Shown here in pieces: positions 36,678 to 49,500 of a stretch of DNA of 64,000 nt (its first letter is position 1; the number at the start of each line of letters is the position of its first letter). The position numbers and the translations under genes are program-made. Below the pieces are notes generated by a model. The model ran no database searches and was not told where the DNA came from. It saw only the letters and a list, made by a program, of their open reading frames with translations. This stretch comes from Parascedosporium putredinis (taxonomy: Eukaryota; Ascomycota; Sordariomycetes; Microascales; Microascaceae), in contig CASHTG010000021.1 in the NCBI GenBank assembly GCA_949357655.1, positions 62,001 to 126,000 on the forward strand, written 5' to 3'.

Positions 36678-38217
36678 ATGACAGCGGGTACGACGACCAA
36701 GAGACCCCGCGGCCGGCCAGCGGGGTCCTCCAACAGGGTGACGAAGCCCGCCCCGAAGACTTCGGCTCACCGGACTAGCGGCAGACTCGCTACAGCTGTT
36801 GCTGTGGCCAGCAATGATGTGGAAGAGGGATCAGGGTCTGTTTCGGGTCAAAGGAATAACAAGAAGATGGCGGCTACCAGAGCCACGACTGAGGACGGTG
36901 GAACTAGTGCTACCGAGAAGCCCAAAGTGGGCCGTGGAAGGCCGCGTACGGCCCCTAAGCGGCCTACAATACAGGAACCCGCATCTAAGGCAGATGGCGG
37001 TAGTGATGGCGATGGCGATGGCGATGGCGAGAGTGGTAAGAAGAGTGGCCGCCCAACTGCTGACGCGGACCCAAGCTCGTGTCTTCCCACAATAATACCA
37101 AAGAGGCGCCGTGGGCGCACACCCACCCTATATGACACTGAGATACCAGAGACGCAAACAACAGAACATATGGAGATAGATGACGAACGCGAAGAGTTGG
37201 GGGATCTTCCCCAGGTGCTTCAAGCGACGCGGTCGAGGGGCCCGCTCCATCAGCGATTCCACACACAAGCGCTAGGTCCCGAAGGGCACTCGACATGGAC
37301 ACATCGGATGTCTCCCTACGTCGGAAGCTTGGCGAATTGAGCAAGAAACACGAGATCCTGGAATCAAAATATCGCCATCTACAAGAAGTTGGCGCGAGAG
37401 AAGCGGAGAGAAACTTCGATCGCTTGAGAAAACAAGCGGAAGAAAGAGCGCAGAGTAAGTAAATGTCGCGCCTCTCTAGGAGAAGTTGTGAACATCGCTA
37501 ACGTGTAATGTTTAAAGCCTCTAAAGATCTGATCTGGAATCTCAAAACCGAGCTTGAAACCCAGGTGGGGCTTGCAAAGAGGGCCAGAGTTTAGCCAAGA
37601 CGATGCAAGCGCAAGAATCGATGATTGCTAGTTTGCAGCAAAACTCGAAGATTTAACAGCAGCCCTTTCTGATTCTCGAGCCGAAAATAAATCTCTATCG
37701 ACGAAGCTCGCGGTGAGTCGGTCAGCCGAGGCAACCTTGGCCAAGGTGCCCGGCAGTGCGGTAAAATCGCAGGGTCAGGCTCGTGGCACTGTAAACTCCG
37801 ACATCATTCAAGCGGCGCAAATGAAAGAGGACCTTTACAGCGACTTGACAGGATTAATCGTTAGGGGGTGAAGTTTTATGACAAGGAAGATATCTTTGAC
37901 TGTCTGCAAACGGGGCGAAATGGTAGTGAGTACAGTTCTTCATTGCGCGATGCCCGCACCAAACGTCTTCCCACCAATGCACTAATTTTTGTTTGGTTCC
38001 AGCTTTGCATTTCAAGTTATGCATCGAGACCGACGCTACTGGGGACGGGTTTGAGGAAGCGCACGTAACATATCAGCCACAGTTGGATGCAAATAGAGAC
38101 AGCGCATTGATTGATATACTACCGGATTACTTGAGAGAGGAGATTACCTTCCCACGCCCTCATTCGGCCAAGTTTTATGCCAGAGTGACGAGAGCCTTGA
38201 CCGAGCTTGCAGAGTAA
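36678..38217 (+). CDS. PCS1: Monopolin complex subunit PCS1/CSM1
   Basis: Kinetochore/rDNA clamp protein that with Mde4/Lrs4 prevents merotelic attachment. The N-terminus is basic and disordered with AT-hook-like KRPRGRPAGSSN and KVGRGRPRTAPKRP, a Gly-Asp run from a GATGGC repeat, and acidic spacers. A coiled coil follows (LRRKLGELSKKHEILESKY, LQEVGAREAERNFDRLRKQA, continued over intron 37456-37517 by SKDLIWNLKTELETQ and then LEDLTAALSDSRAENKSL). The C-terminal globular RWD-like Csm1 domain has EDLYSDLTGLIVRGVKFYDK, CLQTGRNA (intron 37923-38002) LHFKLCIETDATGDGFEEA and YLREEITFPRPHSAKFYARV, ending LTELAE. Frame breaks near 37240, 37587, 37645 and 37866 are homopolymer shortfalls. The family assignment rests on the C-terminal domain plus architecture. 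Confidence 0.86.
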
Positions 38218-38542
38218 GGCGGCCCGTTCACTGTATTTCTTTCTCTCCTCTCCTCTGGTTGGGTTGTTTCACGATTGTTCCGTCTAGGCATGCAGTGGGC
38301 GTATAGTATTGAATTGTTACGCGGGAATATTGACCTTGGTAACGGATGCGAATTCCTGGTTAGGTTGAGAACCAAGAGGGCACGCTCATTCCTCTCGTTT
38401 CTCCACCGGAGATGTGTTGAAGGCTTTGGGGAAGAGTAATAATGAGCTTGCCTGAGAAATATAGAAAGAGCAAAGTACTCTCTCTTTGCCTAGTTTGTTC
38501 GTCTTGGATGCTTCTTCCGCACGTGGATTGGCTCCAAAGACC

Positions 38543-38559
38543 TTTTTTTTTTTTTTTTT
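38543..38559. repeat. Poly-T tract (T17)
   Basis: Homopolymer in intergenic DNA; its true length may be larger given the under-called homopolymers elsewhere in the window. Confidence 0.85.
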
Positions 38560-39044
38560 CTTTTCGGATGGACCCCTAATATTGTCGGGTTGAGCCGCGA
38601 GGACCTGGAAGGCCAGTGATTAAAATTGGCTTTTAACTGAATGATCAATCGAAAGGGGGTGACCCGGATGGACAAGAAATACAGGTGCTTAATTGGTGAA
38701 AGGTGCTGAGTCAACAGACCAAATGGTAATAGATCAATGGACTAATAGACGGATCCCACCATCAATTGATCGAAGCGGATCCATCCAGGGGACACCTGGC
38801 GCGCACGCGTCGTTAATGGCTGGGCCGACCGACTTCAACTGACGCAGCACGGCAGCTGAAGTCTCTCGACTCACCTCCAAGCTTTGGATTGAACCTTTGC
38901 ACCACCACAACAGGCCGCTCTCTTCAACAAGCCAACATTAATACTCGCCTTTGTGAGAGACTCCTCTTCACGGAGTTGTCGGATTAGACAATCACATTGC
39001 CTCGCACAATCCTTTAAATGGCTAACACGAGCCTCTAGATTTAG

Positions 39045-39135
39045 GCCTTACTTTATCTATTTTCCCTTCTCTCCTTCGTTTACTCCCATTTATCCCCTTC
39101 CAAGTTCTTTTTTTTTTCTTTTTCATAAGAGCTCT
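39045..39135 (+). promoter_or_regulatory. Pyrimidine-rich probable core promoter of MCD4
   Basis: Long C/T tract ending about 80 bp before the MCD4 ATG. Such CT boxes are common immediately upstream of transcription starts in filamentous fungi; no transcript data support it here. Confidence 0.35.
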
Positions 39136-39217
39136 AATCCTCATCCTTCTCAGCGTCGTGGCGCACTTCCCCTCCTGCCCTGGCCCTCGCTTCGATCATT
39201 CTCTCGCATCTCATAGC

Positions 39218-42200
39218 ATGGCGGGAATCAACCGCCTGGGCTTCTTAGCCCTCGCCATGGCCTTTCACCTGGTTTATCTTTTTCTATCTTTGATATCTAC
39301 TTCGTTAGCCCCATCGTCTCCGGCATGGAGCTTTTCCAGCTCGAGCGGAAAGAACCAGGCGCGATGCCACCTGCTGATCGCCTCGTCTTGTTCGTTGGTG
39401 CGATGAATCCTCAACCCTACCCCATAGTTATCACAATTCAAGCTCCGGTTCAGTGGGAGTTTGATCTCAAACCAACCCCGCGCTAACTACTGTTGCCGAA
39501 TTAGGAGACGGGCTTCGCGCCGACAAGACATTCCTTTCCTTCCCTGAACCGTATCCCAAGTCAGATGAAGATCTCACCCCCGACCGCTTGCCCCGTTTTT
39601 GCGCTCCCGAGTACTCGAGCATGGCACGTTTGGTGTCTCCCATACGAGAGTTCCCACAGAGTCTCGCCCTGGTCATGTTGCACTTATCGCTGGCTTGTAC
39701 GAGGATGTTTCCGCGGTCACAACGGGCTGGAAGCTCAACCCCGTTAATTTTGATAGCGTTTTCAATCGGAGTCGCCATACATGGAGCTGGGGTAGCCCGG
39801 ATATCCTGCCCATGTTTCGAGATGGTGCAGTGCCTGGCCGGGTAGATGCTGACTACTATAGTGAAGACTTCGAGGATTTCTCCTCGGATGCTACTGCTCT
39901 TGACTACTGGGTCTTCGACCACGTGAAGGAATTCTTTGCCGAGGCTACCAGGAATGAGACCCTGAATGAGGCTCTTCGCCAGGATAGGATTGTCTTTTTC
40001 CTTCATCTCCTTGGCCTCGATACCGCGGGTCACTTCAATCGTCCATACTCCAAAGAATACCTCCATAATCTACAGGTAGTAGATGCTGGTGTAAAAGAAA
40101 TTGTGGAATTAATTGAGTCATTCTATCAAGATGACCGAACCGCTTTCGTGTTCACGGCCGACCATGGTATGAGTGACTGGGGTAGTCATGGAGATGGCCA
40201 CCCCGACAACACTCGTACGCCCCTCATTGCTTGGGGCTCCGGAATCGCCAAGCCCGTTGCAGTGCCCGATGCGATTGCGCCTGGCCATGATGACTTTTCG
40301 TCTGAATGGGGGCTGGACCACATCAAACGCCATGACGTTAATCAGGCGGACGTGGCAGCACTGATGGCTTATCTCATAGGCGCCGAGTTTCCCGCCAACT
40401 CTGTTGGAGAGTTGCCCCTGTCATACTTGTCAGCTGATATAAAGGAAAAGGCAGAGGCATCTCTCCTCAATGCGCGCGAGATACTTGAGATGTACCGAGT
40501 CAAGGAAGCGAAGAAGAAGGAAACCGAATTGCGATACAAGGCATTCGAGCCCCTTGGCCAGCCGGATCTTACTCCGTCCAAACGACTTACATCTATACAG
40601 AAGCTAATTCTGGCGGGGCAGTACGAAGAGGCTATTGAAGAATCGGACTCCCTGATGAAGCTTGGGTTACAAGGGTTTAGGTATCTCCAGACGTACGACT
40701 GGCTGTTTCTGAGGGCGCTTATTACCATTGGGTATCTGGGGTGGATGGCATTTGCTCTCGCCACAGTTATGGATGTCTATGTTCTGCAAAGCTCCACCCC
40801 TCCTTCACGAACACCCTTGAGCAACATTGCATTCTCTTCCGTTTTAGTGTCGCTATATGCGTCATTCATCATTTCGAAATCGCCGTTAGCCTACTTCGCA
40901 TACGCATTTTTTCCAGTTTTCTTTTGGGAAGAAGTTTATGCCCGGCGGTCTATTCTTACAAAAGGAAGGCAGGTATTGTTTGGGCATATCCAGTCAGGTC
41001 CCGCACTGTTCTCTCTCTTCATTAATGCCACTCTTTACGTTGGATTAATTGTATCCCTGGTACGTTCACGCATCTCAAAGGCTTCCGAAAGTGCTTGCCA
41101 GCTACTAAAGAGGGGAAATTTTTCATCATAGGCCCTTGCTTATATCCATCGCGAGATTCTGACCGTACTCTATCTCGTTGGAGTTCTGTGGCCTCTTGGT
41201 CACGGTATCGGATTCGTCCAAAAACATGCTGTTCTCTCAGGAACGTGGATGGTATCCTGCCTTATCATGAGCACCTTTACGCTGTTTCCTGCCATGAAGA
41301 CGGAAAGCATCCCATTGATGTGAGTTGCCATTGCCGAGTGTTAGGAGGTATTAGCGTTAACATTGTTGCTAGCATGGCGGGCGGTGTTCCAATGGCTTTG
41401 ATTGGAATCTTCTATCTTGTTTTTGAGGATGCTATATTGTCAGGCGTTTCATCTCGCAAATCGCGGTTACCGGGAACTCTCCAGGGCCATGGATTTGGCA
41501 GGATTTTAATAGGGATCCAGGTATGTGCATGTCTAGGCCAGTGTAGCGTAGCAAAACGAGTGCCATTTGAAAATACGGCAGAGTGCTAACCTAGCCACCT
41601 AGGTCGGCTTTATCATACTCGCGATGGTCGTTACACGCTCGAGCGCCTTGTCTCTCCAGGCCAAGCAAGGCCTTCCACGCGGCAATCAAATTGTTGGATG
41701 GGTAGTTATGGGTATGGCTCCGCGTAGACCCTCTTTCCCTCTCGGACCGTGCACTAACTGGGACAATTAGTCGGGGCATTCGCCATGCCACTCGCCTCCC
41801 GCACACGCACCAACAAACATTATCTTCACCGGTTGCTCGTCATGTTTCTCACATGTGCTCCAACGTTCATCCTACTCACCATCTCCTATGAGGGCTTGTT
41901 CTACGTTGCATTTTCGGTGACCCTTGTCTCGTGGGTGAGCCTGGAACACCGAATCTATGTTGACAGGGTTGCGGCCAGGGCCGCAGCACCCCGAATCTCG
42001 AGTGGACCCACAACTAAGGGTAAAGCGAAGACGGGATTCCGCCCCTAGAACTTGCAGACGCGAGGGTCGCCTTGTTCTTCTTTATTCTTCTTCAGTCAGC
42101 CTTCTTCAGCACGGGCAATGTCGCATCAGTATCGTCTTTTAGCCTGGAGAGCGTTTGCCGGCTTATCCCGGTATTCGACCCGTTCTCCCAGGGCGCCCTA

Positions 42201-42497
42201 TTGATCCTAAAGATCGTGATTCCCTTTGCATTGATCTCGGCAAATCTTGGGGTGCTGAACAAGCGTCTTGGAGTGGCGCCATCGGCGCTCTTCATGTTAG
42301 CCATGACTGTCAGCGATATTGTGACCCTTTATTTCTTTTGGGTTGTGAAGGATGAGGGATCATGGTTGGAGATTGGGTCGACAATCAGCCACTTCGCCAT
42401 TGCCAGTTTTATGTGTGTCTTTGTTGCGGCCCTCGAAGGTGTGAGTGCATTGTTCATCTCGGGAATAGAGGTTGAGCCGCAGCCGCCATCCACCTGA
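39218..42497 (+). CDS. MCD4: GPI ethanolamine phosphate transferase 1 (MCD4/PIG-N)
   Basis: ER enzyme that adds phosphoethanolamine to the first mannose of GPI precursors. The start at 39218 (MAGINRLGFLALAMAFHLVY) is the N-terminal span, then IFDIYFVSPIVSGM. Intron 39398-39504 interrupts the metal-site motif VGDGLRADKTFLSF. The alkaline-phosphatase-like lumenal domain has RVPTESRPGHVALIAGLYED, HTWSWGSPDILPMF, LHLLGLDTAGHFNRPYSKEY, VFTADHGMSDWGSHGDGHPD and NQADVAALMAYLIG. About 14 membrane spans follow over exons separated by introns 41060-41131, 41320-41372, 41521-41602 and 41712-41770. It ends GIEVEPQPPST. Frame breaks near 39276 (T), 39584 (C) and 42047 (C) are one-base homopolymer shortfalls. 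The length of about 980 residues is normal. Confidence 0.96.
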
Positions 42498-45400
42498 GAG
42501 ACGCGCACGAACAACCTCACGCCAATATAGATGTGCACATGGCCAAGCGGCATACACTCCACGCGTAACTTATTAATCACTAATCCCCCACTCATTGTGA
42601 AAGGGACCAGCCAGGAATGGAGCATATATATGTAAGCGCTAAGGTCGTCCGACAACTTGCCCTCATGGGCTCACAGGGCCCCGATGCAATTCAAGGCCTC
42701 TTTATCTTTATTTGAGATACAGAGTTGCTAGATCAACTATCCTCAATAGCATGGACGGTTGTGTGCGCATTAATACATCCAGTGTCAACCCCAACCCAGG
42801 TTTGGTAAATTGTGCTTCACTCAAAGGTGTTCAGACACCTCAGCCTTACCATACATGTAATACTCATAGACTTACCTCGGCACAATTTCAGACGCCGTCA
42901 TTAGGACCCACCTACATCGCTGAATGAAACAGATCGATCAAGTTTGTTGGACCGAAATTCCCGAAGGCGCAGAGTGACGAGACAGGAAATCCACTTTTAT
43001 TCATATGACAGGAAGAGCAGACATCATGGTTGTTTAATGTCGGGTTGAAGAGTCGTCTCCGGCATGGCTATTAAATGCGTTCTGATCCTTGCCGTTCTCA
43101 AGACATGTGTCAGACCTAGGGCCAAGGAGGATGAACTAGATCCGACGGGGCATACTCGCAGAAGAGAAGAGAAAAGAAGAAGAAAAAACGGGCATCCCTC
43201 CTCAGACAATACCCCCGCATGAAGTACTCTCCAACCGTTCGAAAGTGGTAAAGTGGATGTTGCTTACATTCGAAGTAGTGCCGCAGGGCCCAAAGTTTCA
43301 AGCGAAGAGACGAGACGTTCCCTTGATTTCCATACGATGATAGATGACACAAGACAAGCAGGTGAAGGGGAGGGGAAACTGAGAGGGGCGGGTGTATCAT
43401 CAGCCTTGACGATTTGGGGTATTATTCAGGAACAATAGTATTATTACTTGGAGCGAGCCTGTGGCCTACAGGGGAATGTGCTCTTGACAAGATGAGTTTG
43501 ATACTTCGTAATTAGTCCTCGGAATTGCCGGTTATCATCCTGGCTAAACGGTAACGTTTTGGAGGTTTTGTAGCGAGAATCCAGCCCTGCTTGGAACACT
43601 CACAGGGACCAGTAGATCATCGCATCCTTCGCTGAGAAAGCACCAGTCCCGTCCGGGGTATGGGGTTGTTTGACACACGGAAGCCACATGCAGGCTCCAT
43701 GTCGAAATATAGTGTAAAGAGGAGGAGGAGTGCCTTCTGCAGAAAAGAAAGTAAAAACAAGTCCTCAAACGGTGAAAAAAACTACTAGAACATATGTCAG
43801 TTGTATAGTGTGGGGTTATGAGTGAGAACCTCTTGGGTCAATCTCAATATTAGATTCTTTCAGGGGAAGAACATCAATTGATGGTCAGCTGGCGAGCCTA
43901 ATAGTCCAAACGCTACTGAGGGCCTTCATGACTGATACAGGTCTACTTGCAATCCCCTCATCCTTCTCGTCACCCCTGCAATTTTATACAGCTATCGCCG
44001 GGAGGGGACTGCACGAGCGTCGCATGCTAGACCTGTGTCAAGGGGGTCCCTCCCAATCTAGTCTCTGCCCCGGAGGAAAACGGGTGAAATGCCCGAGTTA
44101 CTTCTTACAAGCAGAATCGCCAAGATATTGAGACAGAGCTTGTCAAGTTGGGGTGGCAATATTAGCTCCTTGACAGCGATGAGAATGTGAGAATGGATGT
44201 ATTGGGGAATAATAATGGCAATTTGAGAATGGCCATCAGAATCCTTCAAAATCGAGTCTGGAGATGGGCCAAGAAGAGATCCATTGCACAATAGATGGGC
44301 CACTCTAGATCGCGGAAAGGAACGCAGCACAGCTTTGAAGCCTCCGTGTCACTAATGACCTGCCCACTAACTTGGAACTGACGCGAGATACTCGAGGTAT
44401 TATTAGATAGACATGGTGCTTGCAGTTTTGATCCATTATATTCATTGATTTAAAAAGGGACCCCTTTATGAACTTGTGAAGATGTGTCCTGTCTTTCACA
44501 TGTGATCATGAGATGCGGATGCATTGAATCACGACCTGCCTGCAGTAGGATTTTTGCAACCTTAAAATTGGCACAGGAATTATAGGTTTGCATGTGCCTG
44601 TGCCCACGTTTCCGGCTCAGCTCTCAGTGACTTCCCCGCGCGAGTGCAGGGTGGCACCCCATCGTCTCACACGAGCTCGGCCTGCCTACCCCAGGTTGGT
44701 CACTTGTGTTTTCCTTCAATACTTGTAGAAATTGGGCTTCACATAATAATAATAGCAATCGAACTGTGGAGGGCAGGGGCAATTTGTGCGGGGTGGAGGG
44801 ATGGTCTGACGAGCGGAGCACATTTCGCCTCATTGTGGTTGGTGGTTCTGAGCCAGCATTAGCTCGGCCGTAAGACTCCTCTTCGAGAACCGTGTCCGCG
44901 CTGGGACATGCGCCGGCGGCCAAGAAACTCACCATCAACTTTACGTTTCGAGGCCTCATGTACATACCCGCGTGAATCCCGTGCACTGTTCATTTCCGGT
45001 CCACGGGCGCAGATGGAACCTCCCCTCCCCGCTCTCAGCTTTTCCAGTGCCAAGACCCTGAGAGTGCAGCAGCAAGTGGCGCCCTCCTTGTCATTGAACG
45101 GACGGCAAGAATCGATCTGAGCTTGTGATCTTTTGGGGGCGCAAGAATCTAAAGACCAGCCTACTGATGGCAGTTGAATAGAATGTGGGGTAGCGCAAGA
45201 GCAACTCGCACGAGAGGCAAAACGCTCACTCAATCAGTGCTACTTATAGTTCGATCCTCAAGAGGAAGCCTAGCCCATCATCATCCTCTGACTCTTACGG
45301 GCTTTTCCAATTTACTGGGCCTCTTGAAGGAGGTGAGCTTTCTTCCTGTTTTTTTTTTTTTTTTTTTTTGTTGCTTCCTTTCCATGCTCAATGTTCTCAC

Positions 45401-46557
45401 ACTTCTAATTCTCTCCACTCCTTGGTCAGGTCTCAAGTATAACCCCTTCCTTTCTTGTGCATGTATTCGGACTATTATCTTTTATCTTTTTTCTTCTTCC
45501 TTGTCTTGGCTGCGGTGAGGAGAACCTGAATAGTGGCTGGTCTCAGCGGCTCTCCATTCATGGAGTTTTACGTTTTACACCATCATCATCATTCTACCGT
45601 TCCATCAGTTTAAGTGATCAAGGCGGAAAGTGTACATTGCGCTATCAACGCTGTCGATGTGTGCTCCTCCGGCGCTGCCGTAAAAGTTTGTTAAAACTTG
45701 AATAATCAGTCCAGGGTGCACTGGAGCCTTGGGCAATCGTGCTACTCAATTGATCTGTGATACTCCGCCCCTTCTTCTCCAAGCACTGTCGGACCATGCT
45801 GCGGGTGGCTCCATCAATATCTTGTTCCGGCATCTTCCAGTCAGTCTGGGTCCACGCATCCATTCCATCAATTGACATGAAAAGTAATTTTTACTCACCC
45901 GCCGGGCAAGGGCATGCCAACCGTCTTGAGGGGTAATACTCGAATCACCCTTTCTCAGTCATGGATCCCGACCAAGCAGCTCTTGCGAGCACAACTAGAA
46001 GTACCTCCGTAGCTGGGTCCGTCGCAGTTTTGTATCTTCTGTGCTGAGTTGATGGTGAATGCATGGATCCATACTGTCCTGGTTTGAGAGTCCTTCATAC
46101 AGTGCCTACTGTTGCACTAAATTGCTAGCATGCGCCTAGCCCACACAGGCAAGCGTTGAAGCCTCTGCAAACCTCTTCCAGAGTCCCGCAAGCCCCTCCC
46201 CACTTTCCTCCACTGCGCACCCACAACATCGAACCTCGCACCCCAAGACTTCCGGACCCCGGGATTCTCAATCTACGTCGCGGTCTTCACATCCACCGAT
46301 TTCTTCCTCCCACAGTCCTCTTCCCATACACTCAGGCTGCTCCGCGTCACCGCGTGCCGCCACAACTCCGTTTTCAACTTCTCTTCCAAATTCGGAATGT
46401 CATTGTCGAGTCGTCCTCACCATACCTCCCTCCCCACTTTCTGCTTCGTGATTTCCCATTCCTTTCCACCCCCTCCATCCTGCTCTTCTTTCCCCGCAGG
46501 AGAACAACCCGTGCTCTAGATCCAGGTATCACTCTCCGGGAAACGAAAGAGTTGGAG
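42498..46557. other. 4 kb region with no recognised gene
   Basis: The longest gene-free stretch in the window. Open frames up to 124 codons occur on both strands (for example 44859-45233, 45174-45518, 46156-46716), but none shows a domain, signal or splice-consistent extension that I recognise. It holds three copies of the 8-mer TCAATTGA (43874, 45746, 45868), a T21 run at 45349-45369 and, near its end, C-rich sequence in frame with CTF1 but without an upstream ATG. It may contain a long CTF1 leader, an untranslated RNA or a lineage-specific gene; the sequence alone does not decide. Confidence 0.4.
45349..45369. repeat. Poly-T tract (T21)
   Basis: Homopolymer in the 4 kb gene-free stretch. 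Confidence 0.85.
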
Positions 46558-49500
46558 ATGTCGTCCGTAGACACGCCCAACTCTGTCAAGCAGCCGTCAA
46601 GCTCGCCGCCCGCCAATGCCCCCGACCGCTCCGAGCTCGACGGGCTCCGCTACTCCTGCCGCTTCGAGTGCGCAATCGGCGGCGGCAGCGGCAGCAGCGG
46701 CGGCGGCGGCAGCTAATCAAGTCAGCTTTCGAAGGTTCGCGCCCCTTTATCCCGACTTGAATTTGATTCACCAGCAATATTCACTATCATTATCGCGTGC
46801 TGGGTACTGACAGAAATTGGGTGAACGATTGCAGACAGAGAGCTTCTCGAGCATGTGAGGTACGGAAAACCAACCGGGTAGCGACTTGCGCCGTTGCTTC
46901 TCGATGAACCTATGAGTGAGAGACAAGTCGTCTCTTACACCACCCTCTCCCTCCCCCGACGTCGTGATCGGCTTTCGCGTTCCTTGATTTCCCTCGTGCT
47001 AACCAAATTCCCACCATCCTCGTAGACATGTCATGCCCGAAAGGTAATGTCGCAAATCATGATCGCCTTGCACACCGCAAAGGGCTTGCGTACTAATCAG
47101 TGAGGTTAGGTTCGATGTGATGCCGCGAGCCTCGGAGTGCCATGCACAAATTGTGTAGCATTCCAAATCGAATGTCGCATACCGGTTCCGAAACGCAAGA
47201 AGACTCAGACGGGCACGTCTCAGAAGGACGCCGATAGGTATGTTCCCTAAGGCTGCGATCTTTCGCCTAGCCGGATCCCGCTGGGAACCCTTTTTCCTAA
47301 CTCATGTCGTGCCCCTAGTGACCGTGGCGAACGCAACAATGAGGGGACCGCTGAACACTCTCCCCGAGCTCGTAGTATCACGGCCGGAACCAGCGTTCTA
47401 CCTCACAGAGCCGCCGTTCCTCCCACTGTCTACCATACAACCGAAGGAACCCCATCTACTACAGTAACCGAGGCACAGGCACGGCAAGGCGAGATTGATA
47501 ACGGCACCTACGTGAACCTAGTGATGAAGCCCAAGTTCACGAGAGCCCCGATTACAGAAGCTGGTCGAGTTGCTTACCTTGGAGAATCATCAAATCTCAC
47601 ACTTCTCGTACACGATCGCCAAGGCTCCTCTGATGTCGTTCACTACCCTTTGCCGGAAAATGTTAGAGGGTCGAGAGCTCGCCTGACCGAGCTTGACAAT
47701 ATCGAAATCGAAATATTGCATCAGAGGGGGCCTTTCTCCTCCCCCGCGCAACCTCTGCGATGAATTGATCGACTCCTACTTCAAATGGGTACACCCTATC
47801 GTTCCTGTGATTAACCGCACACGCTTCATGCGGCAGTACCGCGACCCCAAGAACCCTCCTTCCCTTTTGTTGCTTCAGGCGGTCCTCCTAGCGGGATCTC
47901 GCGTGTGTAGCAACCCACAGCTCATGGATGCGAGCGGGTCTACAACCCCGCGGCGCTTACATTCTACAAGAGAGCCAAGGCTCTATATGATGCCAACTAC
48001 GAGGATGATCGGGTCACTATCGTCCAATCGCTCCTTCTTATGGGCTGGTACTGGGAAGGCCCGGAAGACGTTACCAAAAACGTGTTTTACTGGAGTCGGG
48101 TCGCGACGATTGTCGCCCAGGGGTCCGGAATGCATAGGAGCGTCGAACAGTCACAGCTCAATATCGCCGACAAGCGCCTCTGGAAGAGGATATGGTGGAC
48201 CCTCTTCACCCGCGATCGCTCAGTCGCTGTTGCCCTAGGGCGCCCTGTGCACATCAGCCTGGATGATTCAGACGTGGAAATGCTCACCGAAGATGATTTT
48301 ATCGAGGATGAGACGGATGTTCCAAGCGACTATCCACCGGACCCAATCCATGTCCACTTCTTCCTCCAATACGTTAAACTCTGCGAGATCATGGGACTTG
48401 TCCTTTCGCAGCAATATTCCGTTGCCTCAAAAGGCCGACCGCGGAACGCTATCGATTTGACTCACAGTGATATGGCCTTGGCCGACTGGCTGCAAAATTG
48501 CCCCAAAGTTGTTTACTGGGAGATGCCCCGTCATCACTTTTGGTCAGCACTTCTTCATTCTAATTATTACACGACCCTCTGCCTCCTCCATCGTGCGCAT
48601 ATGCCCCCACACGGCAGCTCGCGTACACCCATCGACTCGCCGTATCCCTCTCGAAACATCGCGTTCCAGGCCGCAGCCATGATTACCTCGATTGTAGAAA
48701 ACCTGTCCGCTCACGGCGAACTACGCTACACTCCCGCCTTTATCGTCTACAGCCTGTTCTCAGCTCTCATCATGCACGTCTACCAGATGAGGTCCCCGGT
48801 CCCATCCATCCAGCAGGTTACCCATGACAGGCTGCGAACTTGCATGAACGCACTCAAAGAAGTGTCTCGCGTGTGGCTGGTTGGAAAAATGGTTTACACG
48901 CTGTTCGAAGCGATTTTAGGCAACAAGGGCATGGAAGAGAAGCTGCAAAAGGCGAGTGGGAAAAGACATCGGAAAATGCAGCAGAGTCTGTCTCAACTGG
49001 ACCAGCATGCACGCGCGGATGCCACTAAACGCAAGTTCAATGATATGTCGCTTGATTTTGGTGTCAATAGCGCACCAACACCTCAAGAATCGTACGAAAG
49101 GTCGCGTCCCCAGACACCCACAACGAAAGGCGAGTCAACGGCGGGTCACGCGCCAAACCCTATGCCGCCACCGGTTGCGTCCCCGAATCCCGCGCGTCCA
49201 CCAACGGACGCCTTTATGGGGGAACAACATCGCGACCTCACACGAGACCAACAACGCCATTCAATCCATCATTTTCAATGCCAGGGACGCCTCCTGATCT
49301 GTATCTAGTGACCCGCAACTCGCCAAATCTCTCCCAGGCCATCTGGGAGAATTTTCAACCAGACCAGCTTTTCCCGGAAAGTACCATCCCCCGTACCCTC
49401 AGCAGTCACCTACGGCAGCCCCTCAGAATGTGGACCCGAACCTAGTCTCTCAAATACAAGGGGGCGGGGTCCATGCCGCGATCTCGGGTGAGGCGATGGA

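Larger units (their letters stand above)
38218..39217. other. Intergenic region upstream of MCD4
   Basis: 1 kb holding a T17 run at 38543-38559, one copy of the palindrome ATCAATTGAT (38761-38770) and a strongly pyrimidine-rich stretch at about 39045-39135. No coding signal is recognised. Confidence 0.55.

Noticed and set aside
3660..42060. Programmed ribosomal frameshifting as the cause of the frame changes
   Set aside because: Too many sites, in unrelated genes, with different run bases and no shared slippery site or downstream structure.
45180..45275. tRNA-like boxes (TAGCGCAAGAGC and AGTTCGATCC)
   Set aside because: Flanking sequence does not form the acceptor or T stems.
46156..46557. 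N-terminal extension of CTF1 upstream of 46558
   Set aside because: The open frame has no ATG before 46558 and looks like a C-rich leader.
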